Positions 28,193-36,388 of a stretch of DNA of 64,000 nt are shown piece after piece. Under the pieces are notes generated by a model, which did no database searches, had not been told where the DNA came from, and saw nothing but the letters and a program-made list of their open reading frames with translations. This DNA comes from Streptomyces hygroscopicus. GTDB taxonomy: Bacteria; Actinomycetota; Actinomycetes; Streptomycetales; Streptomycetaceae. A program made the position numbers and the translations under genes. The stretch lies in the NCBI RefSeq assembly GCF_026168105.1, contig NZ_LBMW01000028.1, forward strand, positions 49,781-113,780, in the 5' to 3' direction. Numbering within the stretch: position 1 is the first letter of the stretch; each line of letters starts with the position of its first letter.

Positions 28193-28539
28193 TTCACCTC
28201 CCGGGTGAAACAGGCGGCTGCCCGGCGCAAGATCTCCCGCTCCAGCTGCCACTCTTTCTCCGCCTTCAGCAGCCGCTGGTTCTCGGCCCGCAGCCGGGCC
28301 AGCTCCTCCGCCTGACCCTGCACGCTGCCGTCCGACAGCTCGGGCGCGGAGCGAACGGTGTCCTTGCGGACCCACCTGCGCAACGTCTCCCCGGTGATCC
28401 CGAGCTCCGCGGCCACCGCCGCGTACGTGCGCTTGCCGCCGGACGCGCGGTACAGCGCGACGGCGTCCTTCCGGAACTCCTCCGGGTACGGAGACTGGCG
28501 TCCCACTTGGACATCCCTCCCCGGACCGTCAAGATCCAT
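28189..28539 (-). CDS. IS3-family transposase OrfA (HTH)
   Basis: A 116-residue protein. It has the IS3 OrfA helix-turn-helix (YPEEFRKDAVALYRASGGKR, AAVAAELGITGETLRRWVRK) and the C-terminal leucine-zipper-like coil (ELARLRAENQRLLKAEKEWQ, REILRRAAACF). It overlaps orfB by four bases (GTGA), so OrfB can be made by re-initiation or by -1 frameshifting into an OrfAB fusion as in other IS3 elements. ATG 28539 is chosen because the longer frame begins inside the terminal repeat. Confidence 0.85.
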   Translation of the reverse strand: MDLDGPGRDVQVGRQSPYPEEFRKDAVALYRASGGKRTYAAVAAELGITGETLRRWVRKDTVRSAPELSDGSVQGQAEELARLRAENQRLLKAEKEWQLEREILRRAAACFTREVK

Positions 28540-28557
28540 TGTCAGGGTGTCCACTCC

Positions 28558-28847
28558 AAAGGATCAGCCTCAGTTCCTCGGCAGGTTGGTACGGCGCACA
28601 GACGCCCATAGGAGTCGGGCGCTCGTGGGGGCCAAACAGGGGGCCAAAGGTCACAGCCGCGGTCAGACGGTCTTGGACGGTAATGGAACCGTTCCGGCAC
28701 TGAACTGGCAGGCCAGCGACCCCCGAGGCAAGGTTGGTCTTGCCCAATACCTCATCCATGCAGCTGGGAACGGGTTTCGGCACCAGTCGAGGCCGCTCGA
28801 GTCGCAGCTGTCGCGCGGCGGCGGTCGGCGCGGCATGATGATCAGTC
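28558..28847. other. Interval between two IS elements, no gene recognised
   Basis: No frame shows convincing coding character. The repeated gggggccaaa motif (gtgggggccaaacagggggccaaagg) around 28627-28650 resembles sequences I have seen near tyrosine-integrase gene ends, but I cannot support a call. Confidence 0.25.
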
Positions 28848-29310
28848 GTGCTGTTGAGACTGGCGTACTCGGGCATGACGAACGCGTTCGCGATGCTGCG
28901 GCTGCTGCCTATGAGCGACCGTGAGAAAGACGTCGAGATCCTGGCCTTGCGCCACCAGATCGGCGTTCTGGAGCGGCAACTGAACGGGCAGCAGGTTCGG
29001 TTCCACGCGAGCGACCGGGCGTTCCTGGCGTCGCTCCTCCATGGCGTGCCACGGGAGGTGCTGCGCCGGATGCGGCTGCTGGTGCGGCCGGACACCGTGC
29101 TCCGCTGGCACCGCAACGTCATCGCCCACCGGCACGCCGCCCAGCCCCGACCCAGGCGCGGAGGCCGACCGCGGACCGTTTACTCGATCCGAGCCCTGGT
29201 ACTGCGCCTGGCCAGGGAGAATCCAAGCTGAGGCTACCGGCGCCTGCACGGCGAGTTACTCGTGCTCGGGGTGAAGGTGGCGGCGTCCACGGTCTGGGAA
29301 TGCTCATCGA
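28848..29310 (+). pseudogene. Transposase N-terminal half with premature stop
   Basis: From GTG 28848 the frame gives the N-terminus of an rve-type IS transposase (NAFAMLRLLPMSDREKDVEI, LLVRPDTVLRWHRNVIAHRH, LVLRLARENPS). A TGA at 29229-29231 occupies the position of the conserved Trp in the ENPSWGYRRL motif, and the frame beyond continues normally as GYRRLHGELLVLGVKVAAST until about 29310. The DDE core is absent. It has therefore suffered both a nonsense mutation and a 3' truncation. Confidence 0.8.
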
Positions 29311-29375
29311 GAGCGACGACTGTGGCAACGGACCCCGCTCTTCAGCCTGACGACCCCGTTCGTCACACTAACGCC

Positions 29376-29984
29376 GTGCCTCGAATAGCCACCGCCACCT
29401 CGTCCCGGCAGGTCCGCCGCCTCACCACGATGGCGTTTTTCGGTCCGCCGGTGATCGTCGGGCTGTCGTTGCTGGCCGCCAATCCGGACTGGAGCGGGCT
29501 CGGACTGGTGCTCGGGACCTTCGCGCTGATCGCGACTCTCACGCTGATGACCATCGCAGCGCCGAACGGGTGGTTGATCGTCGGCGGGGTGATCGTGGGG
29601 ATCGCCGCGCTGTCCGGGCCGGGGCCGGTGCTGCAGGCGGAGGTGATGGCGCACCAAGGGCAGCGGGTGCAGGTGCGGGTCACCTCGGTGAAGACGTACC
29701 AGGGCAAGCACGGGCCGGAGTACACCTGCCTTCTGGGGCGGGTGGACGGCGAGCCGCTCAAGCACGCCGAGCTGGGCAACGACTCCTGCGACGGGCCGAT
29801 GGAAGTCGGGCAGACCGAGGACGTACTCGTCGACCCGCACGGCTGGGCGGCGCCGGAGCTGGCCGAGACGGACTACAGCGGGATCGACATCGCCGCGTGG
29901 GCCCTGCCGGTGGTACTGGTGCTCTTCGAGCTGCTGGTCTGGCTGTCCCGGCGGCTCGGGCTGCGCCGGTTCGAGAGCCGCTGA
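29376..29984 (+). CDS. Membrane protein of unknown function
   Basis: A 202-residue protein from GTG 29376. It has two N-terminal membrane segments (PPVIVGLSLLAANPDWSGLG, then ATLTLMTIAAPNG and GGVIVGIAALSGPGPVL), an extracytoplasmic-looking domain (residues ~85-160) with a Cys pair in PEYTCLLG and GNDSCDGP, and a C-terminal membrane helix (AAWALPVVLVLFELLVWLSR). I do not recognise the family. An intact free-standing gene between IS fragments suggests it is original chromosomal DNA. Confidence 0.65.
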   Translation: MPRIATATSSRQVRRLTTMAFFGPPVIVGLSLLAANPDWSGLGLVLGTFALIATLTLMTIAAPNGWLIVGGVIVGIAALSGPGPVLQAEVMAHQGQRVQVRVTSVKTYQGKHGPEYTCLLGRVDGEPLKHAELGNDSCDGPMEVGQTEDVLVDPHGWAAPELAETDYSGIDIAAWALPVVLVLFELLVWLSRRLGLRRFESR

Positions 29985-29989
29985 TGGCG

Positions 29990-30122
29990 CTGCTCGCGCG
30001 GCCAGGGCGCGGGCGAGCCAGGCGTCGACGTCGGCCTGGACGTACGACCCGGCACGGCGGGTGAGCTCGTAACGGGCGGCTTCGTCGCCCTCGCGGGGCT
30101 CGACCTGCTCCAGCGTGCTCAG
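29990..30122 (-). pseudogene. Possible C-terminal gene fragment
   Basis: The minus strand encodes LSTLEQVEPREGDEAARYEL then VQADVDAWLARALAARAA, which has the composition of a real helical C-terminus. The frame has no stop of its own and runs into the antisense of the membrane-protein gene, and its upstream side is cut by the IS630 remnant. It may be a relic of a small regulator; low support. Confidence 0.3.
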
Positions 30123-30149
30123 CTCGTTCCTGGCGCCGCTGGTCGATCG

Positions 30150-30615
30150 CGGCGATGTGCTGTTACAGGCCGGGCGAGACGTCCCGGCTGATCTACCGGC
30201 CGCGCCGCCACCGCAAGCATCGAGGCAAAGGACGCGACACCTTCGCGTGGAGTGGCTACCGCGACATGGTCGTGCGTGCCCACATCCAGCTCCAGGCTCC
30301 CATCGTGCTGATCTGGGATAATCTCAACACCCACCGGGCTGCCGGGATGCGCGAGTACGCCGGCGCACACGACTGGCTCACCATCGTGCAACTGCCCTCT
30401 TATGCACCCGACTTGAACCCGGTCGAGGGCATCTGGTCGCTGTTAGGCGCGGGCCGCTGGCCAACACCGCCTTCACCGACGACGAGCACCTCGAACGGAC
30501 CCTCCGCCGAGGTCTGCGACACATCCAGCTCCGCCCCGACCTGATTGACGGCTGCCTTGCCGGCACCGGACTCAGACTCACCCACCAGCCGACAACAACC
30601 CGAAGAGATCAGTAG
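30150..30615 (+). pseudogene. IS630-family transposase, C-terminal half, frameshifted
   Basis: The frame gives CCYRPGETSRLIYRPRRHR, YRDMVVRAHIQLQAPIVLIW, DNLNTH, LPSYAPDLNPVEGIWSLL, the DDE_3 domain of IS630 transposases with the second Asp (WDNLNTH) and the catalytic Glu (NPVEGIW). A one-base shift near 30444 follows; the other frame continues with LANTAFTDDEHLERTLRRGL and RPDLIDGCLAGTGL to the TAG at 30613. The N-terminal half is missing. Confidence 0.85.
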
Positions 30616-30977
30616 CCAGCCACTTTGGCGCGAGCCACGCGCTCGCACATCTGCACCAGGGTGCGTCCGACTGCCCGGCGGGCGCCCAGAGCACCAAGGC
30701 CGGCGCGATGAAGAAGGGGACGCAGGAGGTCAGCACGGGCTCCGGCGAGCTGGCTGTCGCCTGCCAGCGCATCCAGGCCGTCAAGTCCTCCCCGTAGCCG
30801 GACACTTCACGGCACGCTCATGGCGACGGTCCCGCCGACGGGAAAGTTCGGCGGGGCCGCGAACTACTGCTCACATCATCGTCACGGACCGACGGGTCCT
30901 TGATCGTTGTTACGACATCAAGACCAACCCCGGACGGAACCGTGACGACCGGCCGGCCATCCGGCAGCGACGGCCGC
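30616..30977. other. Intergenic stretch with a possible small gene relic
   Basis: Around 30690-30797 the plus strand encodes QSTKAGAMKKGTQEVSTGSG and ELAVACQRIQAVKSSP before a TAG, a plausible C-terminal tail of a lost secreted protein. No start or family is recognisable. The rest, up to the stop of the lectin-like gene, shows nothing. Confidence 0.3.
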
Positions 30978-31574
30978 CTAGTGGACCATGCTCCAAATCT
31001 GCCACTTGTTGGAGTGGTTGTCACAGGTCTTCCGGAACTGGCCGATGTCGAAGACCATGTTGTTCGCGTGGCCTGCCTGTCCCCGGTCTAGGCAGAAGTC
31101 GAACTCGCTGCGGCCCGACAGCGGGCCTGATGGCTGCCAGTTGAGGAACTGGAAGCTGTTGGAAGGGTTGCCCGGGGTGTTTCCGACCCAGGTCATGTTC
31201 CACTGGTCCCGGTAGTTGCTCGCGTCGCAGCTGTCGGTCTTGGCCTCGTAGCCGTTTCCGGCGAAGAACTGGACCCGCAGACAACGGCCGGTCCGGACGT
31301 TCTGGATCTGCACCCTGCTGTAGTAGTTGTTCACGTCCGGGGCGTAGGACGTGACGTTCCAGCGCTGGAAGCTGCCGCCGTTGCAGGGCAGGATGTACAG
31401 CGACCCGTTGTAGTTGCTGTCCAGGCAGTCGACGCCCTGGTCCTGGAGGTCCTGCAGCTGGACGTTGCGCTGGTAGGTCTCGGCGTGCGCCGTCCCCGAC
31501 AGGGCGAGCGTGCCGGCCAGGGAGCCCACGGTCATGACACCCGCCGCCACCGCGGTCCTGAGCTTCTGCTTCAT
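30978..31574 (-). CDS. Secreted ricin-type beta-trefoil-like protein
   Basis: A 198-residue protein with a classical Sec signal peptide (MKQKLRTAVAAGVMTVGSLA, cleavage probably after GTAHA). The mature part is rich in Asn, Gln, Trp and Cys, with QxW-like repeats (FQRWNVTSY, RDQWNMTWV, NKWQIWSM) and paired Cys (GVDCLDSNYNGSLYILPCNG, TGRCLRVQFF), as in ricin-B-like carbohydrate-binding domains. It has no catalytic domain, so it is probably a stand-alone extracellular lectin-like protein. Its ATG is only 2 bp from the terminal repeat of an IS, which has displaced its native promoter and ribosome-binding site. Confidence 0.7.
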   Translation of the reverse strand: MKQKLRTAVAAGVMTVGSLAGTLALSGTAHAETYQRNVQLQDLQDQGVDCLDSNYNGSLYILPCNGGSFQRWNVTSYAPDVNNYYSRVQIQNVRTGRCLRVQFFAGNGYEAKTDSCDASNYRDQWNMTWVGNTPGNPSNSFQFLNWQPSGPLSGRSEFDFCLDRGQAGHANNMVFDIGQFRKTCDNHSNKWQIWSMVH

Positions 31575-31576
31575 AT

Positions 31577-32802
31577 GCCTGTCCCGCGTGAAAACCCGAG
31601 TTCGGGCCCCTGATCACGACGTTTCGCTGCGGGACGGTGGTGGACCGGGGCATGATCGAGATCCATGCGGTGGTCATGGATCTATCTGCTGACGCGCAGG
31701 TCGCTGGAGCTGGCGGTACTGCGGCTGCTGGGCAACGCTGCCAAGGACGTCGAACTGCTGGTGCTGCGGCACCAGCTCGCTGTACTCCAACGCCAGCTCG
31801 GTAAACCGAGGTTGGAACCGGCCGACCGGGTCCTGCTGGCGGCCCTGTCGCGTCTGCTGCCTAGACAGAGCTGGAGCAGCTTCTTCGTCACCCCAGCGGC
31901 GCTGCTGCGCTGGCACCGAGAACTGATCGCCGGCAAGTGGACCTACCCCCACAAGAGCCCCGGTCGGCCGCCGATATCGGAGGAGACGCGGGAGCTGATC
32001 CTGCGTCTCGCGCGGGAGAATCCGCTGTGGGGACACCGCAGAGTGCAGGGAGAGCTGGCCCGGTTGGGCATCACGGTCTGCGCCGCCACCGTCCGGTCAG
32101 TTCTGCGGCAGGGCAACATTCCGCCCGCGCCCCAGCGGGCTCACGACGCCTGGGCCTCCTTCCTACGCGCCCAGGCTTCCGGACTGCTGGCCTGCGACTT
32201 CTTCCATGTGGATACCGCGTTCTGCCGGCGGCTGTACGTGCTGTTCGTCATGGAAGTCGCAACGCGCCGAGTGCACGTCCTCGGCATCAGCGCGCACCCG
32301 AACCGGGACTGGGTGACCCAGCAGGTGAGGAACTTGATGATGGACCTCGAAGACCGGGTGGACCGGTTCCGGTTCTTCCTGCGCGACCGGGACAGGAAGT
32401 TCTCCGACGCCTTCGACGCCGTGCTCGCCGACGCGGGCGTGCAGGTGTTACTTTCCCCGCCGAGATCGCCGAAGGCAAACGCCTTCGCGGAACGCTGGGT
32501 CGGCACCGTCCGCCGCGAGTGCACCGACCGCCTACTCATCATGAACGAACGGCACCTGCGCACCGTCCTGAACACCTACACCGACCACTACAACCGGCAC
32601 CGCCCCTATTAATCCCTCCACCAACGATCTCCCCAAGCCTCGGAGACCGGCCAGACGGCACCTGTCATCCCCTTCGGAGGCCGCGTCCGCCGCACTCAAC
32701 TACTCGGCGGCCTCATCAACGAGTACCAGCAAGCAGCCTGACGGCAGGCAGACAAACGGCCTGATCAGCAGCCCGAACCAGGGTTTTCACGCGGGACAGG
32801 CC
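31577..32802. mobile_element. Complete IS element with 21-bp identical terminal repeats
   Basis: The left end GCCTGTCCCGCGTGAAAACC (31577 on) is repeated in reverse complement at the right end (to 32802). Identity is 21 of 21 at the tip and extends with mismatches to about 40 bp (...GTTCGGG...CTGATCA). The 1226-bp interior carries one transposase frame on the plus strand. No target duplication is evident (flanks catat and caaga). Confidence 0.85.
31665..32741 (+). pseudogene. IS transposase (rve type) interrupted by one nonsense codon
   Basis: The frame encodes a full integrase-core transposase: DVELLVLRHQLAVLQRQLGK, TPAALLRWHRELIAGKWTYP, ENPLWGHRRVQGELARLG, Asp in LLACDFFHVDTAF, Asp in FLRDRDRKFSDAFDAV, Glu in NAFAERWVGTVRREC, then NRHRPY. 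A TAA at 32610-32612 occupies the codon that should be Gln in HRPHQSL. The same frame continues as SLHQRSPQASETGQ and GLINEYQQAA to TGA 32741, so only the last ~43 residues are lost. Because the DDE core is intact, partial activity is possible. Confidence 0.85.
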
Positions 32803-32845
32803 AAGAAACACCCTCGACGAAGTCAAGCAATTGATGCAACCCTGG

Positions 32846-33613
32846 TCATTCCCCTAAACGACTAATCGCGACCGCCCCCAGGGGACGGGCGAAGTCATCG
32901 GACACGGCACAGGTTACCTGCCACCCATAATCATCGAAGAGATGAAAGATTCGAATGGTTGTGTCATCTAGCCCAGACATAACTTGAGCAAACCGGTCAA
33001 GGTCAAGGCTTGCCAAGTTGCGACTGCCTTCATCCGTCACCAGAGCGCGCTCTCCGTAATGGCGCGCCAGGGTCGCAGGCGTCGCAATCCATACGGGGTA
33101 TTCACCCCTCTCTGAAGCGGCTAGCTTTTCTACGGCAATATTTGCCGCGACCCATCCGTCCTCCATCAGTTCTCGGCATAGAGCGAGAGCTTGGCCTGCC
33201 GAAATAGTTCCCACCGCACCAACGCTATTCGCTGCTGGATTCTCCCCCACACCGGCGACTGCAGTCGACGCGAGCGGAGAACACACGTCATCCGACAGGA
33301 CAACAAGGATGCGCCATGTTTTGAAGCGGACAGAGAAGAAGCGAACGAAGGATTCTGTACTTTCTGTCAACGATTGAACAAACCGGCCGATATCAAATGC
33401 CCTTTGGGGAAGATCGGCATTTTGTGCTAGGCGAGTGCTATAGATTCCCGCCATGGAGGCGGTTTTGATGCGAGTTGTTTCAATAGTCGCTTCTGGGAAT
33501 TGTTCAAGGGCTGACGCGGCAAGCTGCGCTGATTCCCACCCTGATTGGGAAAGTTGTGCGCAGCGTTCCATGGCTTGGCCCACGTCCATTGTGACGATTT
33601 CCGGCACTTCCAT
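32846..33613 (-). CDS. Probable immunity protein with internal duplication
   Basis: A 255-residue soluble protein with no known signature that I recognise. It is made of two related ~113-residue halves. Residues 12-123 and 139-254 both begin GQA-x(3)-C-x(2)-L-x(3)-GW (GQAMERCAQLSQSGW; GQALALCRELMEDGW) and both end with an SDD motif and a hydrophobic strand (LSDDVCSPLASTAVAGVG; VSDDFARPLGAVAISRLG). It lies 77 bp after the ADP-ribosyltransferase-like toxin fragment on the same strand, the standard place for the cognate immunity gene. ATG 33613 is used. It still appears intact although the toxin gene upstream is broken. Confidence 0.6.
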   Translation of the reverse strand: MEVPEIVTMDVGQAMERCAQLSQSGWESAQLAASALEQFPEATIETTRIKTASMAGIYSTRLAQNADLPQRAFDIGRFVQSLTESTESFVRFFSVRFKTWRILVVLSDDVCSPLASTAVAGVGENPAANSVGAVGTISAGQALALCRELMEDGWVAANIAVEKLAASERGEYPVWIATPATLARHYGERALVTDEGSRNLASLDLDRFAQVMSGLDDTTIRIFHLFDDYGWQVTCAVSDDFARPLGAVAISRLGE

Positions 33614-33646
33614 TCGCCTGCTTTTCCGTTGTAGGAGTAGAGGGAG

Positions 33647-33675
33647 GGCGGCCGCGGCTGTATGCCGCGGCCGCC
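33647..33675. terminator. 12-bp perfect GC hairpin between toxin tail and immunity gene
   Basis: GGCGGCCGCGGC-tgtat-GCCGCGGCCGCC forms a perfect 12-bp stem with a 5-nt loop. On the minus strand it sits in the 77-bp spacer between the toxin stop and the immunity start, without a following T-run. It could reduce read-through from toxin to immunity gene or stabilise the 3' end of the toxin message. Both arms contain GCGGCCGC. Confidence 0.55.
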
Positions 33676-33690
33676 TGGAGTTCGACCCCT

Positions 33691-34665
33691 CTATGGAGCT
33701 GGAACGTGGAACACCTTAGCTCCTTGGACGAGCCCTTCCACCAAGCTCTCGTTACTTTCCCACAGCTCAGTGCTAAACATGATCGCCGGGTACACCGGCT
33801 GGCCAAGAGGGAGCTTCACTTGGAGGATGACGCCGGGAAGGTCGCTTCGGCCTTCGGCAGCCCCGCGTGCGTACGACAGAGCGGTCTGCTTCGACGTGCT
33901 CCACGAGGTGTAGGGGCTGTTCGTGTTTCCGTCGTGGTGTTGCTCCATGCTTGCGGAGCCACCGCGAGGCTTGGCTATTCCTTGCGCTGCGTCGTCGTAG
34001 GCCGGGCTCGCGATGGAAACGCCGCGGTACAGATAGTTGAACCCAGGTTCCTCGGTAATCGAATCCAGCGAGAAGGAGCTACCGCCGCGGAAGGCCGGGT
34101 CATCGGCGTGCGCCGCCCCGGGGCCGAAGCGGAGACCCGAAGGGGAGGCTGGTGAGAACTTCCCCTTGAGCCAGCTGAACGCCGGCCCGAGAAGGCTGCT
34201 GCTGGCTCCCCCTGCAGCACCAGTGAGCAAGTCCCAAGGGTCTGTGGGGCGGCAGTGGGCCTGGTTGACGCCCCAGGAGAAGGCTGCGCCAACGCCAGCG
34301 TTGACGACCGAAGAGGCGGCGAGTGCGCGCCCGCCGGTAAGACCGAGGCCGCGGGCGAATGCGTTACCGATGCCGGGCATGAGAGCTCCGGCGATGCCAC
34401 CGGTGATCGCACCTTCGCCGCTCGCCTTGGCAAGGCTGCCCCAGGTGAAGCCTGCGTTGCGGTGTTGCCAGGTGTAGATGCCTCCATCAACCACTGCGCC
34501 GAATGCGGCGCCGATGCCGGCGCTCACGCACAGTGGACATTCGCCGGAGGGGTCGGCCTGATTGAGAGGGTCGTTGTTGGCGTACGCGTACGGGGAGGAG
34601 TTGGCACTGAGCTTGCCAGCGGGGACGGGGTCGGTGGTGGTGAAGCGGCCGGTGCTGGGCGGCGC
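33691..34665 (-). pseudogene. RHS toxin 3' end with ADP-ribosyltransferase-like C-terminal domain
   Basis: Only the end of an RHS gene remains. The frame begins in the RHS core close (GRFTTTDPVPAGKLSANSSP, YAYANNDPLNQADPSGEC), continues through a Gly/Ala-rich pretoxin region (FGAVVDGGIYTWQHRNAG, ITGGIAGALMPGIGNAFARG), and ends in a ~115-residue tip: FNYLYRGVSIASP, SPYTSWSTSKQTALSYARGA, LPGVILQVKL, STELWESNESLVEG. The order Arg (YRG), Ser-Thr-Ser (SWSTS) and a late Glu-x-x-x-Glu (ESLVEG) fits an R-S-E type ADP-ribosyltransferase. Upstream at about 34665 it is joined to an ABC ATPase fragment, so it has no start and is probably silent. Confidence 0.7.
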
Positions 34666-34669
34666 GCCG

Positions 34670-35067
34670 GGCGGCCGCCTTCCGGCCGATGCCGTGGTAT
34701 CCGGCGTGGTAGATCAGGATCTGCCGGATGGACAGGAACCGGTCGACGTTGATCTCCTGGGCAGCCAGACCCAGCAGCCTCCGGGCCTGACGGCTGCGGT
34801 GGTCGTGGCCGAAGACGGAGAGGGTGCCTGCGGTGGGTCGGACGATGTGCACACCGAGCCGATCAGCGTGGTCTTCCCGGCGCCGTTCGGGCCGAGCAGC
34901 CCGAAGAAGGCGCCGTCCGGTATCTCCAGGTCGAGCCCGGCCACCGCGGTGAAGCCGTCTTCGTAGGTCTTGCGAAGGCCCTCGACCCGCAGCGCGGGCG
35001 GACTCCCGCCGCTCCGGGAAGCGGCGGGAGTCGCGAGCGGGCCGGCCACGGGAAGCGGGTCAGTCAT
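34670..35067 (-). pseudogene. ABC transporter ATP-binding protein, frameshifted and truncated
   Basis: From ATG 35067 the frame gives LRVEGLRKTYEDGFTAVAGL and the Walker A GLLGPNGAGKTTLIGSV. One base is missing near 34851 (the expected C-N-I-V reads CTSS), after which another frame carries on: IVRPTAGTLSVFGHD, LLGLAAQEINVDRFLSIRQI with the Q-loop, YHGIGRKAAARRA. Homology stops near 34670 at the junction with RHS sequence; the signature motif, Walker B and H-loop are gone. It was the last gene of the TauD/Ssu-type operon, since its ATG overlaps the monooxygenase stop (ATGACTGA). Confidence 0.8.
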
Positions 35068-36388
35068 GGAACTGGTTTGCCGGGACCGGGAGCCCGTAGT
35101 GCTCGCGCAGGGTCGTGCCTTCGTACTCCTCGCGGAACAGTCCCTTGCCGCGCAGGATCGGCAGCACATGCTCGACGAAGGCCGCGAGGCCCGACGGCAG
35201 GGCGGGCGCCATGATGTTGAACCCATCCGCGGCACCGCCCTCGAACCAGGCGATGATCGTGTCAGCGATCTGCTCGGGTGTGCCGACGAACTCGAAGTGA
35301 CCGCGTCCGCCGCCGAGCCGGGAGATGATCTGCCGGACCGTCAGCTGGTCGCGCACCGCAAGATCGATGATCAGGTCGGAGCGGCTCTGCGAGCCTTCCA
35401 GCTTCGGCCTGGCGAGGATGAAGTGCGGAAGAGGCTCGTCGAGTTCGAAGACCGACGGCTCGGTCTCGAACACGGCGGCCAGCTGCCGCAGCCCGTACTC
35501 CGGGACGCGCAGCTCGTCGAACTCCCGCGCAAGCGCCCGGGCCTCCTCCTCGGTCGACCCGATGTACGGGACAATGCCCGGCAGGACGATCACACCGTCC
35601 GGGTCGCGGCCCGCGGCCCTGGTCCGCGCCTTGATGTCGGCGTAGAAGGCGGCCGCGCGCTCGTACTTCGTGTGCGCGGTGAAGATCGCCTCGGCGTGGC
35701 GGGCCGCGAAGTCCTTGCCGTCCTCGGAGGAACCGGCCTGGACGAGCAGCGGGTAGCCCTGTGGGGGACGCTCGACGTTGAGCGGGCCGGCCACCTTGAA
35801 GTACCGGCCCCGGTGGTCGAGGCGGTGCAGCCGCGCGGGGTCGGCATAGCGGCCCGTGGTCCTGTCCGCGACGACGGCCTCGGCCTCCCAGCTGTCCCAC
35901 AGCGCCTTGGCGACCTTCAGGAACTCGTCGGCGCGAGCGTAGCGTTCGGCGTGGCCCGGGCGGTCGTCGAGGCCGAAGTTGGCGGCCTCGTCGGCTCCGG
36001 CGGAGGTGACGATGTTCCAGCCGGCCCGGCCGCCGCTGACGTGGTCGACGGACGCGAGCCGACGGGCGAGGTTGTACGGCTCGTTGTACGTCGAGGACAC
36101 CGTTGCGATGAGGCCGATCCTGCTGGTCGCCCGGGACAGCGCAGTCAGCAGGGTCAGCGGTTCGAGCTGGCCCGGCGGGCGGAACTCGCCGGTGCCGATG
36201 AGCGCCGGGCCGTCCGCCAGGAACAGGGAGTCGAACTTGGCGCTCTCGGCCAGCTGCGCCAGCTCGATCCAGTGCCGCAGGTCGAAGTCCGCCCGGGGAT
36301 TGCTGTGCGGGAGCCGCCACGCTGCCTCGTGGTGACCCGCCTCCATGAGGAAAGCGTTGAGATGGAGCCGACGCCGTCTCGCGCTCAT
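35060..36388 (-). CDS. FMN-dependent monooxygenase, NtaA/SnaA/DszA family (LLM class)
   Basis: A 442-residue flavin monooxygenase of the luciferase-like class. Family features: HLNAFLMEAGHHEAAWRLP, FDSLFLADGPALI, IGLIATVSSTYNEPYNLARR, SGGRAGWNIVTSAG, GHAERYARADEFLKVAKALW, YPLLVQAGSSEDGKDFAARH. These enzymes use FMNH2 from a separate reductase and O2 to cleave C-S or C-N bonds. Here, beside a sulfonate-type transporter, desulfonation of an organosulfur compound is the likely role (inference). Its ATG overlaps the stop of the binding-protein gene (ATGA). Confidence 0.9.
   Translation of the reverse strand: MSARRRRLHLNAFLMEAGHHEAAWRLPHSNPRADFDLRHWIELAQLAESAKFDSLFLADGPALIGTGEFRPPGQLEPLTLLTALSRATSRIGLIATVSSTYNEPYNLARRLASVDHVSGGRAGWNIVTSAGADEAANFGLDDRPGHAERYARADEFLKVAKALWDSWEAEAVVADRTTGRYADPARLHRLDHRGRYFKVAGPLNVERPPQGYPLLVQAGSSEDGKDFAARHAEAIFTAHTKYERAAAFYADIKARTRAAGRDPDGVIVLPGIVPYIGSTEEEARALAREFDELRVPEYGLRQLAAVFETEPSVFELDEPLPHFILARPKLEGSQSRSDLIIDLAVRDQLTVRQIISRLGGGRGHFEFVGTPEQIADTIIAWFEGGAADGFNIMAPALPSGLAAFVEHVLPILRGKGLFREEYEGTTLREHYGLPVPANQFHD

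Larger units (their letters stand above)
27240..28557. mobile_element. IS3-family insertion sequence, ~1.3 kb
   Basis: The element is bounded by 12-bp ends: GGAGTGGACACC at 27240-27251 and its complement GGTGTCCACTCC at 28546-28557. It contains orfA and orfB on the minus strand in the usual IS3 arrangement. I see no clear target-site duplication (flanks aacctcg and aaaggat), so it may have been involved in a rearrangement. A 36-bp tandem duplication lies within the catalytic domain. Confidence 0.85.
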
